DNA from: Malikia granosa
GTDB lineage: Bacteria > Pseudomonadota > Gammaproteobacteria > Burkholderiales > Burkholderiaceae_C
Assembly: GCF_002980595.1 (NCBI RefSeq)
Contig: NZ_PVLQ01000032.1
Span: 1 to 62,116 of the forward strand
Length of the DNA: 62,116 bases
Direction: 5' to 3'
Shown here: positions 43,971 to 53,454 of the stretch, one piece after another
Layout of the letters: every line of letters begins with the position of its first letter
How positions within the stretch are numbered: position 1 is the first letter of the stretch
The notes under the pieces: model-generated
The model's input: only the letters and a program-made list of their open reading frames with translations
Told to the model about the DNA's origin: nothing
Databases searched by the model: none
Translations under genes and position numbers: made by a program

Positions 43971-44786
43971 TTATCTCCCGCCGAACAGACGCTTGAAGAA
44001 GCCGGGCTTGACTGCCTCGACGAAGCGCAGCGGGCGCTCGTGGCCGAGGAAGCGGTCGACCAGGTCCTTGTAGGCCTCGGAGACATCGCTGCCTTCCTTG
44101 TGGATCGCGGGCAGGCCTTCGTTGGAGGCCTGCAGCACGGTCTCGCTCTCGGGAATCACCCCGATCAGGCCGATGCGCAGGATGTCGTGGATGTCCTCGA
44201 GCGAGAGCATCTGGCCGTCCTCGACCCGGTTCGGGTTGTAGCGCGTGATCAGCAGGTGCTCCTTGACCGGCTCCTTGCCCTCGATCGCGCGCTGGGTCTT
44301 GCTGCCCAGCATGCCGAGGATGCGGTCGGAGTCACGCACCGAGGACACCTCGGGGTTGGTCACGACCAGCGCCTCGTCGGCGTAATGCATGGCCATCAGC
44401 GCACCGGTCTCGATGCCGGCCGGCGAGTCGCAGACGATGTACTCGAAGCCCATGCTGGCCAGTTCGGCCAGCACCCGGCCGACCCCTTCCTGGGTCAGCG
44501 CATCCTTGTCGCGCGTCTGGCTGGCGGCCAGGATGTAGAGGTTCTCGCACTGCTTGTCCTTGATCAGGGCCTGGTGCAGGTTGGCCTCGTTGTGGATGAC
44601 GTTGATGAAGTCATACACCACGCGGCGTTCACAGCCCATGACGAGGTCGAGGTTGCGCAGGCCGACATCGAAGTCGATCACGACTGTCTTGAAGCCCTTG
44701 AGTGCGAGACCGGCCGCGAAACTCGCGCTGGTGGTGGTCTTGCCAACTCCACCCTTACCAGAAGTCACAACGACTATTTGTGCCAT
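43971..44786 (-). CDS. minD: Septum site-determining ATPase MinD
   Basis: 271 aa ParA/MinD ATPase. Deviant Walker A is [16 protein letters not shown] at residue ~6-20; switch elements [16 protein letters not shown] and [13 protein letters not shown] are present. The C-terminal amphipathic membrane-targeting helix ends in [10 protein letters not shown]. With MinC it blocks FtsZ ring formation near the poles. 29 nt separate it from minC and 4 nt from minE. Confidence 0.97.
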   Translation of the reverse strand: MAQIVVVTSGKGGVGKTTTSASFAAGLALKGFKTVVIDFDVGLRNLDLVMGCERRVVYDFINVIHNEANLHQALIKDKQCENLYILAASQTRDKDALTQEGVGRVLAELASMGFEYIVCDSPAGIETGALMAMHYADEALVVTNPEVSSVRDSDRILGMLGSKTQRAIEGKEPVKEHLLITRYNPNRVEDGQMLSLEDIHDILRIGLIGVIPESETVLQASNEGLPAIHKEGSDVSEAYKDLVDRFLGHERPLRFVEAVKPGFFKRLFGGR

Positions 44787-44815
44787 TTTCGATTCTTTAT
44801 GAAAGAAAGATCAGT

Positions 44816-45559
44816 TCAGTTGATAGGTTCAAGCACCAGTTTCTCGCCATCGGGACCGGCCTGCAACCTGACCTGGGCCGGTCGCCCCTGCACATTGGCG
44901 GGCAGGGGCTTGTCGCTGGTGCGATAGACACCAGCAATCGAAATCAGTTCGGCTTCCAGGCTGGCCGCGAAGATGCGGGCATCGGTATAGCCGCGCGCGC
45001 CGGCGATGGCCTTGCCGCGCAGCGGAGCAAACACATGGATATGGCCGTCGGCGATCACCTCGGCGCCCGGATTGACCATCGCCAACACCACCAGGTCGCG
45101 CCCGCGTGCATAGACCTGCTGGCCCGAGCGCAGCGGCTTGTCGACGATCAGTGCCGGCAGCAGTTCGGGTTCCGGCGCGGGTTTGGCGGCTGGGGCAGTC
45201 TGACCCGCCGCTTCGGCCCGGGTGTAGGTCGCTTCATCGGCCTGGGCCAGTCCGGCCTGCAGCGCTGACTGCATCTGCTTGGGATTGCCGCCCTTGACCG
45301 CCACCGGCATCAGGTGGTAGCGGCGCAGCAGCGGCAGCAAAAAGCTCCACTCCAACGGCTCCTCGCTATCACGCAGCGCCGACAGGTCGATCAGCAGCGG
45401 ATCGCCGGCGAAGAAATCGGGGCTGTTGCCATAGCGCTGCTGCAGTTCGTTCGCCACCTCGTTGAGATGGGTCGACTTCAGCAACAGCGTCACCAGCGGG
45501 AGCTGGGCGCTCTTGACCTCGAACAGATGGGCTGTCGAGCCCGGTGCGGCAGAAGACAT
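44816..45559 (-). CDS. minC: Septum site-determining protein MinC
   Basis: 247 aa. N-terminal FtsZ-inhibiting domain (FEVKSAQLPLVTLLLKS and LIDLSALRDSEEPL), a Pro/Ala linker (~125-145), and the C-terminal beta-helix domain with the conserved LRSGQQVYARGRDLVVLAMVNPGAEVIADGHIHVFAPLRGKA region (core GHIHVF). First gene of minCDE. Its promoter must lie in the AT-rich gap to the right, which also contains the DnaA-like boxes. Confidence 0.96.
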   Translation of the reverse strand: MSSAAPGSTAHLFEVKSAQLPLVTLLLKSTHLNEVANELQQRYGNSPDFFAGDPLLIDLSALRDSEEPLEWSFLLPLLRRYHLMPVAVKGGNPKQMQSALQAGLAQADEATYTRAEAAGQTAPAAKPAPEPELLPALIVDKPLRSGQQVYARGRDLVVLAMVNPGAEVIADGHIHVFAPLRGKAIAGARGYTDARIFAASLEAELISIAGVYRTSDKPLPANVQGRPAQVRLQAGPDGEKLVLEPIN

Positions 45560-45728
45560 GCGAATAACAGTCAGAAAACATAAATCTTAACAGCCAGCGC
45601 TGAAATGCCAGAAAAGCCACCAGCTCGTCCCAGGCAAAAGCTTTTTTGTCGCCGTGCAGAGGTTTACGGCTTCTGATTACTCGAATCTACTTTAAAAATA
45701 ATCATAGTAGTAGAGGAGTGCATGAATC

Positions 45729-45883
45729 TGTGGATAAGTCTATTTTGTGATTTTTTATCAACAGGTTTTTCTTTGCACAAGCTTGTGGATGGATGATGTT
45801 TTGGAATTCGATGCGACGGCAACAAGTCCAGGAAATGCCCACATCCTGTTGATAACAAGGATCTTGCTATCTATCTATCCACA
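45729..45883. other. Cluster of five DnaA-box-like sites in an AT-rich segment (origin- or datA-like)
   Basis: Within 155 bp: TGTGGATAA (45729, exact reverse of TTATCCACA), TTATCAACA (45755, one mismatch), TGTGGATGG (45784, two mismatches), TGTTGATAA (45847, one mismatch, reverse) and CTATCCACA (45875, one mismatch). The surrounding 45660-45895 is strikingly AT-rich for this genome, with short TATC repeats. No gene of adequate length is present between 45560 and 45957. It could be a replication origin, a DnaA-titration site or a DnaA-controlled promoter region for minC. dnaA itself is not in the window. Confidence 0.5.
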
Positions 45884-45890
45884 GAGTTAT

Positions 45891-45918
45891 AAAAAATGCC
45901 GCCCGGTCGGGGCGGCAT
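45891..45918 (-). terminator. Intrinsic terminator of copZ
   Basis: On the minus strand ATGCCGCC ... GGCGGCAT is followed by six T-like bases (complement of the A-run at 45891-45896). It lies 40 nt after the copZ stop. Confidence 0.8.
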
Positions 45919-45957
45919 GGCGCGGGATCGGCGCTGGCATCGCCAGCCGACAGTGGA

Positions 45958-46155
45958 TCAGGCCTGGACCTGGTAGCCCTCTTCGGCGATCGCGCCGGCC
46001 AGCTTCTCGCGCGGTTCGGTGGACTCGACTTCGACCCGGTTCTGGCTGCGGTCGATGTGGACCTGGGCTTGCGGGTCGAGCGCGCGGATGGCCTGGAGCA
46101 CGGCCTTTTCGCAATGGCCGCAAGTCATGCCGGTGACGGTGAAGATCTGTTGCAT
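45958..46155 (-). CDS. copZ: Copper chaperone, heavy-metal-associated domain protein
   Basis: 65 aa ferredoxin-like HMA domain. Metal site [15 protein letters not shown] (CxxC at ~12-15). It would carry Cu(I) to the CopA ATPase encoded divergently 108 bp away. Family members differ in metal preference, but copper is favoured by the CPC-type partner. The second half ([16 protein letters not shown]) is the expected beta-alpha-beta. Confidence 0.9.
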   Translation of the reverse strand: MQQIFTVTGMTCGHCEKAVLQAIRALDPQAQVHIDRSQNRVEVESTEPREKLAGAIAEEGYQVQA

Positions 46156-46263
46156 CGAGGGTTCCTTTCAAGGGTTGATCAGCCATCGCAGTATCGCGCC
46201 AGACCGGCGCTGCCGCAGCCAGCAGGTCATGAACGGGATCGACTTCCGGTTCATACTTGCCCC

Positions 46264-48546
46264 ATGGAACAAGCAAGCACAGCGACAGCAGCGGTGGAGC
46301 CTGCCACCGGCGAGACGGATTTCGGCGTCGGCGGCATGACCTGCGCCAGTTGCGTGGGGCGGGTCGAGCGCGCGCTCAGGAAGATTCCCGGTGTCCAGCA
46401 GGCCAGCGTCAACCTCGCGACCGAGTCGGTGCGGGTGCATTGGCAGGCGGATGCGGACGATGGGGCCGCCATGGCGGCGCGGCTGCAGCGGGCGGTGCGC
46501 GACGCCGGCTACGAGCCGCGGCCGCTCGAAGCCGCCGAGGCCGAACCGGAAAAGGGCTGGCTCGGCTTGCCGCACGACGCCTGGCCGGTCTTGCTGGCCG
46601 CCCTGTTGTCGGCGCCGCTGACCTTGCCTATGTTCGGGTCGCTGCTGGGCCAGCACTGGATGCTGCCGGCCTGGCTGCAGTTCGCGCTCGCGACCCCGGT
46701 GCAGTTCTGGCTCGGCGCGCGTTTCTACCGCGCCGCCTGGCATGCGATCAAGGCGCGCAGCGGCAATATGGAGCTGCTGGTGGCGATCGGCACCAGCGCG
46801 GGCTGGGGCCTGAGCAGCTGGCTCTGGTGGCGCACCGAGGCCGGCGCGATGCCGCATCTGTACTACGAGGGCTCGGCGCTGGTGATCACGCTGGTGCTGC
46901 TGGGCAAGTGGCTGGAGTCGCGCGCCAAGCGCCAGGCGACCGAGGCGATCCGCGCGCTGCACGCGCTGCGGCCCGAGGTCGCGCACCTGCTGCCCGACGG
47001 CATCAGGCGCGAGGAACTGGTCGACGTGCCGGTGGCCGAGCTGCTGCCGGGCGACCGGGTGCTGGTGCGCCCGGGCGAGCGGGTGCCGGCCGATGGAGCG
47101 CTGCGGCAGGGCAGCACCCAGGTCGACGAGTCGATGCTGACCGGCGAGCCGATGCCGGTGCCCAAGCAGCCGGGCGACCGGCTGACCGGCGGCAGCCTGA
47201 ACGGCGACGGCGCGGTCGAGCTCGAGGTGGCGGCCGTCGGCGCGCAGAGCGTGCTCAACCGCATCATCGCGCTGGTGCAGGACGCGCAGGCGGCCAAGCC
47301 GCCGATCCAGCGTCTGGTGGACCAGGTCGCGTCGGTCTTCGTGCCGGCGGTGCTGGCAATTGCGCTGCTGACCTTCTGCGGCTGGTATTTCTGGCAGGGC
47401 GCCGCGCTCGAGGACGCGCTGCTGCCGGCGGTGGCGGTACTGGTGATCGCCTGTCCCTGCGCGCTCGGGCTGGCGACGCCAGCGGCGATCATGGCCGGCA
47501 CCGGGGTCGCGGCTCAGCATGGCATCCTGGTGCAGGATGCCGAGGCGCTCGAGACCGCCTGCCACATCGACACCGTGGCCTTCGACAAGACCGGCACCCT
47601 GACCCTGGGCGAGCCGACGCTGAGCGCCCTGGTGGCCGCCACCGGCATGGACGAGTCCGGCGTCCTGCAAGCGGCTGCCGCGCTGCAGCGCCAGAGCGCC
47701 CATCCGCTGGCGCGGGCGGTCGTGCTGGCCGCCGAGGCCGCGCCCGGGGCCCAGGCACTGGCCGCCGAGGAAGTACAGGCGGTGCCGGGACGCGGCAGCC
47801 ATGGCCAGGTGCAAGGTGCCCATCTGCACCTGGGCAGCCTGCGCTGGATGGACGAGCTCGGCGTCGGCCTGGGCCAGCTCGCGGAGCGGGCCCAGGCGAT
47901 GCAGGCCGAGGGCGCGACGGTGTCGGCGCTCGCGCTGCGCCTGCCCGATGGCCGCTTCGTGCCGCTGGCCTTGTTCGCCTTTGCCGATCTGCCCAAGACC
48001 GGCGCGCAGATGGCGGTCGCCCGGCTGCGCGAGCGCGGCCTGCGGCTGTCGATGATCTCGGGCGACAACCGGGGCGCGGCCGAGGCGATGGCGCGCCGCC
48101 TCGGGCTGAGCCCGGAGGCCGGCGAGGTGCTGGCCGAGGTGCTGCCCGGCGACAAGGCCGCGCGTATCGCCGCGCTCAAGCAGGGCGGCCACCGGGTGGC
48201 GATGGTCGGCGATGGCGTCAACGACGCGCCCGCGCTGGCGGCGGCCGATGTCGGGATCGCGATGGCCTCGGCACGCGGCGGCTCCGATGTCGCGATGCAT
48301 GCGGCCGGCATCACGCTGATGCGCGGCGATCCGCGCCTGGTCGCGGCAGCGCTCGACATCTCGCGCCGCACGGTCAGCAAGATCCGGCAGAACCTGTTCT
48401 GGGCCTTCGCCTACAACGTGGCTGGCATTCCGCTGGCGGCACTGGGCTACCTCGATCCGGTGTTCGCGGGCGCCGCGATGGCGCTGAGCTCGGTCAGCGT
48501 GGTCGGCAACGCGCTGCTGCTCAAGCGCTGGCAGCCCGGCGCCTGA
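46264..48546 (+). CDS. copA: Copper-exporting P1B-type ATPase
   Basis: 760 aa. One N-terminal HMA domain with GMTCASC (~25-31), eight predicted membrane segments, the TGEPMP actuator motif, CPC in [13 protein letters not shown] (~396), phosphorylation site DKTGTLT (~441), HP dipeptide in SAHPLARAV and [21 protein letters not shown] (~648). CPC plus a single CxxC HMA fits Cu(I) export. ATG 46264 begins just before the HMA domain. Divergent from copZ; I see no clear CueR-type dyad in the 108-bp gap. Confidence 0.94.
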   Translation: MEQASTATAAVEPATGETDFGVGGMTCASCVGRVERALRKIPGVQQASVNLATESVRVHWQADADDGAAMAARLQRAVRDAGYEPRPLEAAEAEPEKGWLGLPHDAWPVLLAALLSAPLTLPMFGSLLGQHWMLPAWLQFALATPVQFWLGARFYRAAWHAIKARSGNMELLVAIGTSAGWGLSSWLWWRTEAGAMPHLYYEGSALVITLVLLGKWLESRAKRQATEAIRALHALRPEVAHLLPDGIRREELVDVPVAELLPGDRVLVRPGERVPADGALRQGSTQVDESMLTGEPMPVPKQPGDRLTGGSLNGDGAVELEVAAVGAQSVLNRIIALVQDAQAAKPPIQRLVDQVASVFVPAVLAIALLTFCGWYFWQGAALEDALLPAVAVLVIACPCALGLATPAAIMAGTGVAAQHGILVQDAEALETACHIDTVAFDKTGTLTLGEPTLSALVAATGMDESGVLQAAAALQRQSAHPLARAVVLAAEAAPGAQALAAEEVQAVPGRGSHGQVQGAHLHLGSLRWMDELGVGLGQLAERAQAMQAEGATVSALALRLPDGRFVPLALFAFADLPKTGAQMAVARLRERGLRLSMISGDNRGAAEAMARRLGLSPEAGEVLAEVLPGDKAARIAALKQGGHRVAMVGDGVNDAPALAAADVGIAMASARGGSDVAMHAAGITLMRGDPRLVAAALDISRRTVSKIRQNLFWAFAYNVAGIPLAALGYLDPVFAGAAMALSSVSVVGNALLLKRWQPGA

Positions 48547-48651
48547 GCGCCGGCTGTTGTTTTGCTGCCAGCGGACGGCATTGGGGTCGGGTCCGGCTTG
48601 TCTGCAACTGCCTTGCACCGCAGAATTCCAGATCAAAGGGAGAAACATGCG

Positions 48652-48744
48652 ATGAGTGAAACAGCGGGCGGGTCCGGCCTTGTGCGACTGCTGGCAGGCG
48701 CCCGCCTGCTGGACTGCCAGCAGCTCGCGGGAGCAGGCGCATGA
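48652..48744 (+). CDS. 30-codon upstream ORF translationally coupled to pncB
   Basis: Starts MSETAGGSGLVRLLAG and ends in an ATGA overlap with the pncB start at 48741. It has a better ribosome site (AAAGGGAG about 9 nt upstream) than pncB itself, which has none. Probably a leader peptide whose translation delivers ribosomes to pncB; alternatively pncB uses it as a coupled small protein gene. No family is recognised. Confidence 0.5.
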   Translation: MSETAGGSGLVRLLAGARLLDCQQLAGAGA

Positions 48745-50105
48745 AGCAGGCGGCCGACAGCGCGCTGCTGACCGACCTCTACCAGCTCACCATGCTGCAG
48801 GCCTATCACGACGAGGACCTGCAGCAGACGGCGGTGTTCGAGCTGTTCGTGCGCACGTTGCCGGCACAGCGCCAGTTCCTGCTGCTGGCGGGCATCGAGC
48901 CGGCGCTGGCCTTCCTGGAGCAGCTGCGCTTCGACCAAGACGAACTCGACTGGCTGCACGCGACGGGCCGGTTCCGGACCGATTTCCTCGACAGCCTGGC
49001 CGAGCTGCGCTTCACCGGCGAGGTGCACGCGATGCGCGAAGGCACGGTCTTCTTTGCCAACGAGCCGGTGCTGCGGGTCGAGGCGCCGATCGCGCAGGCG
49101 CAGCTGGTCGAGAGCCGGCTGCTGAACCTGGTCCATTACGCCACCCTGGTCGCGAGCAAGGCCGCACGCTGCAAGCTGGCGGCCCCCGACAACCTGCTGG
49201 TCGATTTCGGGCTGCGGCGCGCGCATGGCGCGGAGGCCGGACTGGTCGCGGCAAGATCGAGCTATCTGGCGGGCTTCGCGGGCAGCGCGACCGTGCTGGC
49301 GGGCCAGCAATACGGCATCCCGGTGTTCGGCACCATGGCGCATTCCTATGTCGAGGTGCACGAGCTCGAGGTACAGGCCTTCCGGGCCTATGCGGGGTCG
49401 CAGACCGGACTGCGCGGGCCGCTCACGCTGCTGATCGATACCTACGACACCGAGGCGGCCGCGCGCAAGATCGTGGCGCTCGCGCCAGCGCTGGAGCGGC
49501 GCGGGGCGCGCATCGGGTCGGTGCGGCTCGACAGCGGCGACCTCGCCATGCACGCGCGCCTGGTGCGGACGATATTCGACCAGGGCGGCCTGCAGGAGGT
49601 CAGCCTCTTCGCGAGCGGCGACCTCGACGAATGGCGCTTGCGCCAGCTGCTGCGGGCCGGCGCGCCGATCGACGGTTTCGGCGTCGGCACCGCGCTGAGC
49701 ACCTCGGCCGACGTGCCGGCGCTCGACGCGGTCTACAAGCTGCAGAGCTACGCCGGCAAGCCGCGGCGCAAGCGCTCCGAAGGCAAGGCGACCTGGCCCG
49801 GGGCCAAGCAGGTCTGGCGCTGGAGCGGGCCGGACGACCGGATCGAGCGCGACCGGGTGGCGCTGGCCGACGAGCCCGCACCGCCCGGTGCCCAGGCGCT
49901 GCTGCAGCCGGTCATGCGCGCCGGTCGCCGCATCGCGCCGCCCGAGCCGCTGGACGCGCTGCGCGCACATGCGGCGGCACAGCTCGCTGCGCTACCCGAG
50001 CCGCTGCGCGGAATCGACGCTGCCATGCCGGAACAGGCCTATCCGGTCGCGATCTCGGAAGCGCTGCAGCAGCTCGCGGCCAGCCTGGACCGGCTGCCGC
50101 ACTGA
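48741..50105 (+). CDS. pncB: Nicotinate phosphoribosyltransferase
   Basis: NAD salvage: nicotinate + PRPP (+ATP) to NaMN. 454 aa. Motifs: LLTDLYQLTMLQAYH at the start (typical of the family), VFELFVRTLP, FGLRRAHGAEAGL, the phosphorylated-His region FGTMAHSYVEVHE, DTYDTEAAARKIV, RLDSGDLAMHARLVR and DGFGVGTALSTSADVPAL. The start overlaps the 30-codon ORF; it has no own Shine-Dalgarno, so coupling seems required. Confidence 0.93.
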   Translation: MKQAADSALLTDLYQLTMLQAYHDEDLQQTAVFELFVRTLPAQRQFLLLAGIEPALAFLEQLRFDQDELDWLHATGRFRTDFLDSLAELRFTGEVHAMREGTVFFANEPVLRVEAPIAQAQLVESRLLNLVHYATLVASKAARCKLAAPDNLLVDFGLRRAHGAEAGLVAARSSYLAGFAGSATVLAGQQYGIPVFGTMAHSYVEVHELEVQAFRAYAGSQTGLRGPLTLLIDTYDTEAAARKIVALAPALERRGARIGSVRLDSGDLAMHARLVRTIFDQGGLQEVSLFASGDLDEWRLRQLLRAGAPIDGFGVGTALSTSADVPALDAVYKLQSYAGKPRRKRSEGKATWPGAKQVWRWSGPDDRIERDRVALADEPAPPGAQALLQPVMRAGRRIAPPEPLDALRAHAAAQLAALPEPLRGIDAAMPEQAYPVAISEALQQLAASLDRLPH

Positions 50106-50138
50106 GCGCCGATCCAGTCTGTGCGAGACTCCTGGCCC

Positions 50139-50369
50139 ATGGACCAGCAAGAAATCGAATACCAGATCGACAGCATCCACGGCTGCCTGCTCGCGCACGA
50201 GATCGCGCTGCAGCTCGTGCTCGGCCGCAGCCCCGAAGCGCTCGAGGCCCTGCAGGACATCGATCTGCAGCGGCTCGAAGCCAAGCTGAGGCCGCAGCCC
50301 CAGCTGTCCGACGCCACGATCCGGACTGCGATCGAGCAGCTGCGCCGCTTCCAGTCGCTGGGCGGCTGA
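50139..50369 (+). CDS. Small conserved-looking hypothetical protein
   Basis: 76 aa; MDQQEIEYQIDSIHG, then helices with LLAHEIALQLVLGRSPEALEAL and ATIRTAIEQLRRFQ. Soluble, mostly helical, no Cys motif beyond one. I cannot name a family. It follows pncB by 33 nt on the same strand and converges with the aminotransferase. The in-frame extension to 50121 lacks a ribosome site. Confidence 0.55.
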   Translation: MDQQEIEYQIDSIHGCLLAHEIALQLVLGRSPEALEALQDIDLQRLEAKLRPQPQLSDATIRTAIEQLRRFQSLGG

Positions 50370-50396
50370 ACCTGGCGCGCGGTTGCTGGCGCAGCT

Positions 50397-51617
50397 TCAG
50401 AGCCGCGCCAGCCGCTCCAGCGCCGCTTGCAGCGTCTCGTCGCGCTTGGCGAAGCACAGCCGCACCACGCCCTGCTCGAAGCCGTCGCCGTAGAAGGCCG
50501 ACAGCGGGATCGCCGCGACGCCGATCTCGCGCGTCAGCCATTCGCAGAAGGCGGCTTCCGGCAGCTCGCGCTCGGGCAGGGCCAGATCCCGGTAATCGAC
50601 GCACTGGAAATAGCTGCCCTCGCAGGGCAGCAGGCGCAATCGCGTAGCGCCCAGGCCGGCACGGAACAGCTCGCGCTTGCGCTGGTAGAAGGCGGGCAGC
50701 TCCAGATAGGGCTGCGGATCGGCCAGGTGCTGCGCCAGGCCATGCTGGACCGGCGTGTTGACGCTGAAGACGTTGAACTGGTGCACCTTGCGGAACTCGG
50801 CCGACAGCGCGGCGGGCGCCGCGACATAGCCGACCTTCCAGCCCGTCACATGGTAGGTCTTGCCGAAGCTGCTGACGATCAGCGCGCGCTCGGCCAGGCC
50901 GGGATGGCGCGCCGCCGACGCATGAAGCTGGCCGTCGAACACCATGTGCTCGTAGACCTCGTCGCTGATCAGCCAGACGCCGGTCGGCGCGAGCAGCTCC
51001 TGCAGCCTGAGCATGTCGGCCTCGCGCCAGACGGTGCCGCTCGGGTTGTGCGGCGTGTTGACGATCAGCGCGCGCGTGCGCGGGGTCAGCGCCGCCGCGA
51101 TGCGGTCGAAGTCGGGCCGGAAGCTGCCGGGCTGCAGCGGCACCCGCACCGCAGTGCCGCCGGCCAGCGCGATGCCGGGCACATAGCTGTCGTAGCAGGG
51201 GTCGAGCACGATCACCTCGTCACCCGGATGCACCAGCGCGAGCAACGCGGTCAGGATGGCCTGGGTGGCGCCGGCGGTGACGGTGATCTCGCGCTCGGCG
51301 TCGTAGGCGCGGCCGTAGAGCGACTGCAGCTTGGCCGCGATGGCCTGGCGCAGCGCCGGCACCCCGGTCATCGGCGCGTACTGGTTGAGGCCGGCGCTCA
51401 TCGCGTGGCTGACCGCATCGACCAGGCGCGGGTCGCAGTCGAAGTCCGGAAAGCCCTGGCCCAGGTTGACGGCACCGGTCTCGGCCGCGAGCGCCGACAT
51501 GACGCTGAAGATGGTGGTGCCGACGCCGGGCAGGCGGCTGGGCAGCGGCGGCATCGTCGTGGCCAGCAGGCTGGTGGCGCGGTCAGCACTGGTGGTGTCT
51601 TGGCTGACAGGGTTCAT
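50397..51617 (-). CDS. PLP-dependent aminotransferase (methionine aminotransferase, YbdL-like)
   Basis: 406 aa class I/II fold type I aminotransferase. Motifs: NLGQGFPDFDCDPRL, GLNQYAPMTGVPALRQAI, VTAGATQAILTALLAL, LDPCYDSYVPGIALAGG, NTPHNPSGTVW, LISDEVYEHMVFDG and the PLP lysine in SSFGKTYHVTGWKVGY. NQYAPMTG and DEVYEHMVF are typical of YbdL-type enzymes that prefer methionine, histidine and phenylalanine. Other kynurenine-type aminotransferases are possible. It precedes the TSUP gene on the minus strand in order of transcription from the right. Confidence 0.88.
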   Translation of the reverse strand: MNPVSQDTTSADRATSLLATTMPPLPSRLPGVGTTIFSVMSALAAETGAVNLGQGFPDFDCDPRLVDAVSHAMSAGLNQYAPMTGVPALRQAIAAKLQSLYGRAYDAEREITVTAGATQAILTALLALVHPGDEVIVLDPCYDSYVPGIALAGGTAVRVPLQPGSFRPDFDRIAAALTPRTRALIVNTPHNPSGTVWREADMLRLQELLAPTGVWLISDEVYEHMVFDGQLHASAARHPGLAERALIVSSFGKTYHVTGWKVGYVAAPAALSAEFRKVHQFNVFSVNTPVQHGLAQHLADPQPYLELPAFYQRKRELFRAGLGATRLRLLPCEGSYFQCVDYRDLALPERELPEAAFCEWLTREIGVAAIPLSAFYGDGFEQGVVRLCFAKRDETLQAALERLARL

Positions 51618-51657
51618 GTCGTCCCCGGATGATGAAAGGGTGGTGGAAAGCCGGTCT

Positions 51658-52395
51658 TCAGCGCAGGAACAGGCCTATCGTCAGCGTGATGCCGATGCAG
51701 ACCACCAGCACACGCAGCAGCTTCTCGTTGATGCGGTGCAGCGCCCAGGAGCCGGCCATGCCGCCGATCACGGCGCCCGCGCTCAGCACCAGCGCCTCGC
51801 GCCAGTGGGCCTCGGGCGAGAAGACGAACAAGGCCACCGCCGACGCGTTCATGACGCCGGCCAGCACGTTCTTGGTCGCAGCCGCATTGCGCGCCGGCAG
51901 GCCGGCCATGGTCAGCGCGGCCAGCATCAGGAAGCCGATGCCGCCGCCGAAGTAGCCACCGTAGATCGCGATCAGCAGCTGCACCAGCGCGGCCGCCACC
52001 GGCCCGAGATGGGCGCCGCCCTCGGTCGACGGCTTGCGCAGGAAATTGCCCCAGGCGAACACCGCTGTCGCGAACAGCACCAGCCAGGGTACCAGGCGCG
52101 CGAACACCGACGAGGGCGTGTTGAGCAGCAGCAGGCCGCCGAGCACGCCGCCGACCAGGCTGATCCAGAACAGCGTCTTGAGGGGCAGCTTGCCCGCTCC
52201 AGTGGCGAGCTTGCGCCCGGCCAGCCCGGTGCTGACCTGGGCCGGGAACAGCGCCAGCGTCGAGGTGATGTTGGCCGCCAGCGGCGACATGCCGGTCAGC
52301 ATCAAGGCCGGCAGGGTGACGAAGGAGCCGCCTCCGGCGAGGGTATTCTGCAGCCCGGCCCACAGGCCGGCAAGGAAGACGATGGCAATCAGCAT
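51658..52395 (-). CDS. TSUP-family membrane permease (TauE/SafE/YfcA-like)
   Basis: 245 aa with seven to eight hydrophobic segments. TauE/SafE features: the repeated GGGSFV/GGG(I)GF loops (LAGGGSFVTLPALMLTGM in the first half, YGGYFGGGIGFLMLAALTMAGL in the second). Members export or import sulfonates, sulfite or organic anions. ATG 52395 (MLIAIVFLAGLW) is chosen, since the upstream open frame is not membrane-like. It is 40 nt upstream of the aminotransferase gene, so the two may be one transcript. Confidence 0.86.
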   Translation of the reverse strand: MLIAIVFLAGLWAGLQNTLAGGGSFVTLPALMLTGMSPLAANITSTLALFPAQVSTGLAGRKLATGAGKLPLKTLFWISLVGGVLGGLLLLNTPSSVFARLVPWLVLFATAVFAWGNFLRKPSTEGGAHLGPVAAALVQLLIAIYGGYFGGGIGFLMLAALTMAGLPARNAAATKNVLAGVMNASAVALFVFSPEAHWREALVLSAGAVIGGMAGSWALHRINEKLLRVLVVCIGITLTIGLFLR

Positions 52396-52543
52396 GGTGG
52401 CACGCGAAACTTGGACAAACCGCGAGCATAGCGGCATCATGGCAGCGGCAAGGCGCGCTGGAATGACAGCTCCCGCCAGGCTTTGTGAGAGACTGCGCGT
52501 CCGCCAGATTTTCAAACCCCGCCCGCACAGAAACACAGACCCG

Positions 52544-52972
52544 ATGAGTGATTGGAAAATCCAGCAGATGATCAAGGCCTCGGACTGGCCGCTGGCGCCG
52601 GAGCTGCTCGCGCCTGGCGCCGACTTCAATGCCCGCTTGGCCGCGGGCCTGGTGCCGTTGCACTGGGCCTGCCGGCAGGGCAAGGCCGGCCTGGTCAGCT
52701 ACATGATCGAGCAGGGTGCCGACCTGCTGGACCGGACCGAGGACGGGCGTGGCATGCTGGAGCTCGCCACCGACTCCGAGAGCTTCCAGGTCGTGATGCT
52801 GGTGATCGACCAGCTCAAGCGGCTGGCCGCGCCGGCGCCCGACGAGACCCTGCGCAAGCGGCTGACCCATGTCTTCCGCAACGGCCACCCGAATTCGAGG
52901 AACCGCCTGCAGCAGACCTTCAAGGACTGGGACCGCATCAGCAGGAAGCCGCACAAGCCGGAGGCCGCATGA
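52544..52972 (+). CDS. Ankyrin-repeat protein
   Basis: 142 aa, cytoplasmic. About two ankyrin units are visible: ARLAAGLVPLHWACRQGKAGLVSYMIEQGADLLDRT (pattern xPLHWAxxxGxxxLVxxLLxxGADxxx) and DGRGMLELATDSESFQVVMLVIDQ. The C-terminal 50 residues are basic. Probably a protein-binding adaptor; partner unknown. The start overlaps nothing on the left (148 bp from the divergent TSUP gene) and it is coupled by ATGA to the next gene. Confidence 0.75.
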   Translation: MSDWKIQQMIKASDWPLAPELLAPGADFNARLAAGLVPLHWACRQGKAGLVSYMIEQGADLLDRTEDGRGMLELATDSESFQVVMLVIDQLKRLAAPAPDETLRKRLTHVFRNGHPNSRNRLQQTFKDWDRISRKPHKPEAA

Positions 52973-53445
52973 GCGACGACAGCCCCGAGGTGATCCAGGA
53001 AGCGCGGCTCTGGAGCGACGGCCGCTGGACTGCGCGCGTGATCAAGAACGAGGACGACGATGGCTGGGCGGTGGCGATGCTGCTGCGCGGCGAGGACGAG
53101 CCGGCGCTGGTCGGTCCCTGGACCATGGGCCGCGACAAGAAGAACCCCAAGCCGCTCGATGCCGCCGCCTTCAACACCCTGGTCAAGACCGCCAGCGAGG
53201 TGATCCGGCGTCACGAGCAGCAGCTCCATGCCCAGCTCAACAAGAACGTCAGCGTCACGCTGCAGGGCCAGCGCATCAAGGTGCTGCTGGCGATCGTGCC
53301 CGACGAGGAGGGCGCGACCGCGACCTTGAGCGCCGAGGACGAGTTCGGCGCGGAGCTGGCACGGGTGCCGGTGTCGCCGGCCTTCAAGCTCAACGCGGGC
53401 AGCGCGCTGGCCTGGATCGAGTCCGGCTTCGAGCGCCCACGCTGA
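52969..53445 (+). CDS. Conserved hypothetical protein coupled to the ankyrin protein
   Basis: 158 aa. Acidic, soluble protein with alternating strand pattern: MSDDSPEVIQEARLWSDGRW, IKNEDDDGWAVAMLLRGEDEP, VGPWTMGRDKKNPKPLDAAAF, and VTLQGQRIKVLLAIVPDEEG. I do not recognise a family. The 4-nt overlap with the ankyrin gene suggests paired function. It ends 9 nt before the P-type ATPase start, so the three may form one operon. Confidence 0.7.
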   Translation: MSDDSPEVIQEARLWSDGRWTARVIKNEDDDGWAVAMLLRGEDEPALVGPWTMGRDKKNPKPLDAAAFNTLVKTASEVIRRHEQQLHAQLNKNVSVTLQGQRIKVLLAIVPDEEGATATLSAEDEFGAELARVPVSPAFKLNAGSALAWIESGFERPR

Positions 53446-53454
53446 AAGCGCTCC

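Noticed and set aside
46156-46263. CueR-type operator between copZ and copA
   Set aside because: Looked for the usual inverted repeat with a 19-nt spacer; none is convincing.
46168-48648. 826-codon minus-strand and 800-codon plus-strand frames overlapping copA
   Set aside because: Both are shadows of the copA reading frame, which has all P1B ATPase motifs.
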